Below are positions 5,653-6,441 of a stretch of 6,441 nt of DNA, piece by piece. Origin of the DNA: Patescibacteria group bacterium UBA6065 (GTDB lineage Bacteria > Patescibacteriota > Minisyncoccia > Phycocordibacterales > UBA6065). The translations under genes were made by a program, and so were the position numbers. The first letter of the stretch is position 1; each line of letters starts with the position of its first letter. The stretch spans positions 3,151 through 9,591 of the forward strand of contig DIYB01000017.1 in NCBI GenBank assembly GCA_002428865.1, given 5' to 3'. The notes beneath the pieces are model-generated. The model saw only the letters and a list, made by a program, of their open reading frames with translations. It had not been told where the DNA came from and did not search any database.

Positions 5653-6000
5653 ATGAAGACCTACACCATAGACGCACAACAGAAGAAGCTCGGACGCATT
5701 GCAGGAGAAGCAGCGAAAATCCTCATGGGCAAGACATCGCCTGACTACGCACCGAACAAGGTGTCGGATGTCAAAGTGACTATTATCAATGCGTCGAAAC
5801 TCGATATCGATGCAAAGAAAAAAGATACCAAGGAGTACACACGCTTCTCTGGTTACCCAGGCGGTCTTTTTACGAGGACTCTCGGCGATCTCGTCATCAA
5901 GAAAGGTTACGGTGAAGCGGTCCGTATCGCAATCAAGGGCATGCTTCCAAAAAACAAACTCACGCCGAAGATTCTCAAGAATCTCACCATCACTGAATAA
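5653..6000 (+). CDS. rplM: 50S ribosomal protein L13, short form
   Basis: L13 is an early-assembling 23S rRNA-binding protein. The product starts MKTYTIDAQQKKLGRIAGEA (1-20) and has the family motifs FSGYPGGLFTRTL (65-77) and KGMLPKNKLTPKILKNLTI (95-113). At 115 residues it is about 25 shorter than E. coli L13 (142). The missing parts are the C-terminal tail after the LKV-type strand (the usual EHPH..Q.P segment) and some of the region between the first Asn-Ala strand and the YPGG loop. The frame is clean with a normal stop, so this looks like lineage-specific shortening rather than a mutation. It begins 4 bases after rplQ and ends 5 bases before rpsI. No SD. Confidence 0.95.
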   Translation: MKTYTIDAQQKKLGRIAGEAAKILMGKTSPDYAPNKVSDVKVTIINASKLDIDAKKKDTKEYTRFSGYPGGLFTRTLGDLVIKKGYGEAVRIAIKGMLPKNKLTPKILKNLTITE

Positions 6001-6005
6001 ATCAT

Positions 6006-6416
6006 ATGACGACACACGCTCCGAAAGAGAAATATTTTGAGGCAGTAGGGAGGAGGAAGACCGCGATTGCTCGTGCACGCATCACCCCAGCATCCAAGGG
6101 TGCTTTCTCGATCAACGAGAAGGATCTCGCAACCTATTTCCCGACAGCTGAGCTCCAGTCTATTGCACAGGCAGCTTTTGATGGTGCGAAACTCACTCAG
6201 AAATTCCACGTTTCAGCCATGATCGAGGGTGGAGGCATTCACTCGCAGGCAGAGGCGCTTCGCCATGCGATTGCTCGTGCTCTCCTCGACTACGATGCAG
6301 AGCTTAGGAAGAAGCTCAAGAAGGCAGGCTACCTCAAGCGCGATCCACGTGCCAAGGAGCGCAGGAAGTTCGGTCTCAAGAAGGCAAGGAAGTCCCCTCA
6401 GTGGAGTAAAAGATAA
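6006..6416 (+). CDS. rpsI: 30S ribosomal protein S9
   Basis: S9 is a small-subunit head protein whose C-terminal tail reaches the P site and touches the tRNA anticodon stem. The 136-residue chain is full length (E. coli 130). It shows FEAVGRRKTAIARARI (11-26), YFPTAELQ (44-51), IEGGGIHSQAEALRHAIARA (73-92), DPRAKERRKFGLKKARKSPQ (113-132) and the invariant C-terminal SKR. The first nine residues form a short extra head. It follows rplM by 5 bases, the classical rplM-rpsI pair, and a terminator hairpin begins 3 bases after its stop, so it closes the operon. No SD is present; close coupling to rplM may drive initiation. Confidence 0.97.
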   Translation: MTTHAPKEKYFEAVGRRKTAIARARITPASKGAFSINEKDLATYFPTAELQSIAQAAFDGAKLTQKFHVSAMIEGGGIHSQAEALRHAIARALLDYDAELRKKLKKAGYLKRDPRAKERRKFGLKKARKSPQWSKR

Positions 6417-6419
6417 AAC

Positions 6420-6441
6420 AAAGAGCCTAATTAGGCTCTTT
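6420..6441 (+). terminator. Intrinsic terminator after rpsI
   Basis: A perfect palindrome fills 6420-6441: AAAGAGCCT pairs with AGGCTCTTT around the loop AATT. The stem is 9 bp and the 3' arm ends in TTT at the window edge, where the T-tract should continue. It begins 3 bases after the rpsI stop. The A-rich 5' arm suggests it could act on both strands, serving a convergent neighbour outside the window. Confidence 0.85.

Overview
The window carries the tail of a chromosomal translation/transcription gene cluster from a bacterium. It most resembles a member of the Candidate Phyla Radiation (Patescibacteria, probably a Parcubacteria-type lineage). Three things suggest this: compact ribosomal proteins such as a 115-residue L13, an almost complete lack of Shine-Dalgarno sequences, and a membrane-anchored protein of the 'baseplate J/gp47-like' kind that is often annotated in these genomes, sitting next to an FtsA/PilM-like actin-fold protein. 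The lineage call is inference from family resemblance, not from a marker tree. Every gene found is on the + strand.

Left part (1-2225): the 3' portion of an actin-like ATPase-fold gene (FtsA/PilM type, 5' end outside the window) is followed after 63 bases by a gene for a single-pass membrane protein. That protein has a charged cytoplasmic N-terminus and a long extracytoplasmic baseplate J-like region. The pair looks like a cytoplasmic actin-like protein and its membrane partner, comparable in layout to PilM/PilN.

Middle (2226-2769): a promoter (TTGACA, 15 bp, TG-extended TTTAAT) drives infA and rpmJ (L36). The 134-base gap after rpmJ holds a strong hairpin, a third copy of one hairpin arm, and a second very good promoter (TTTACA, 17 bp, TG-extended TACAAT). 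That promoter fires into a leader of about 70 bases ahead of rpsM.

Right part (2770-6441): an alpha-operon-type cluster rpsM-rpsK-rpsD-rpoA-rplQ, joined directly to rplM-rpsI and closed by an intrinsic terminator at the window end. The genes encode 30S proteins S13, S11, S4 and S9, 50S proteins L17 and L13, and the RNA polymerase alpha subunit. Co-transcription would balance ribosome and polymerase synthesis. No non-genic stretch exceeds 300 bases, and no tRNA, rRNA, CRISPR array or mobile element was seen.

No wholly new system is evident. The points most worth following up are the actin-like/baseplate J-like pair with a PilN-like docking motif, the three-arm hairpin region overlapping the rpsM promoter, and the SD-less translation starts.
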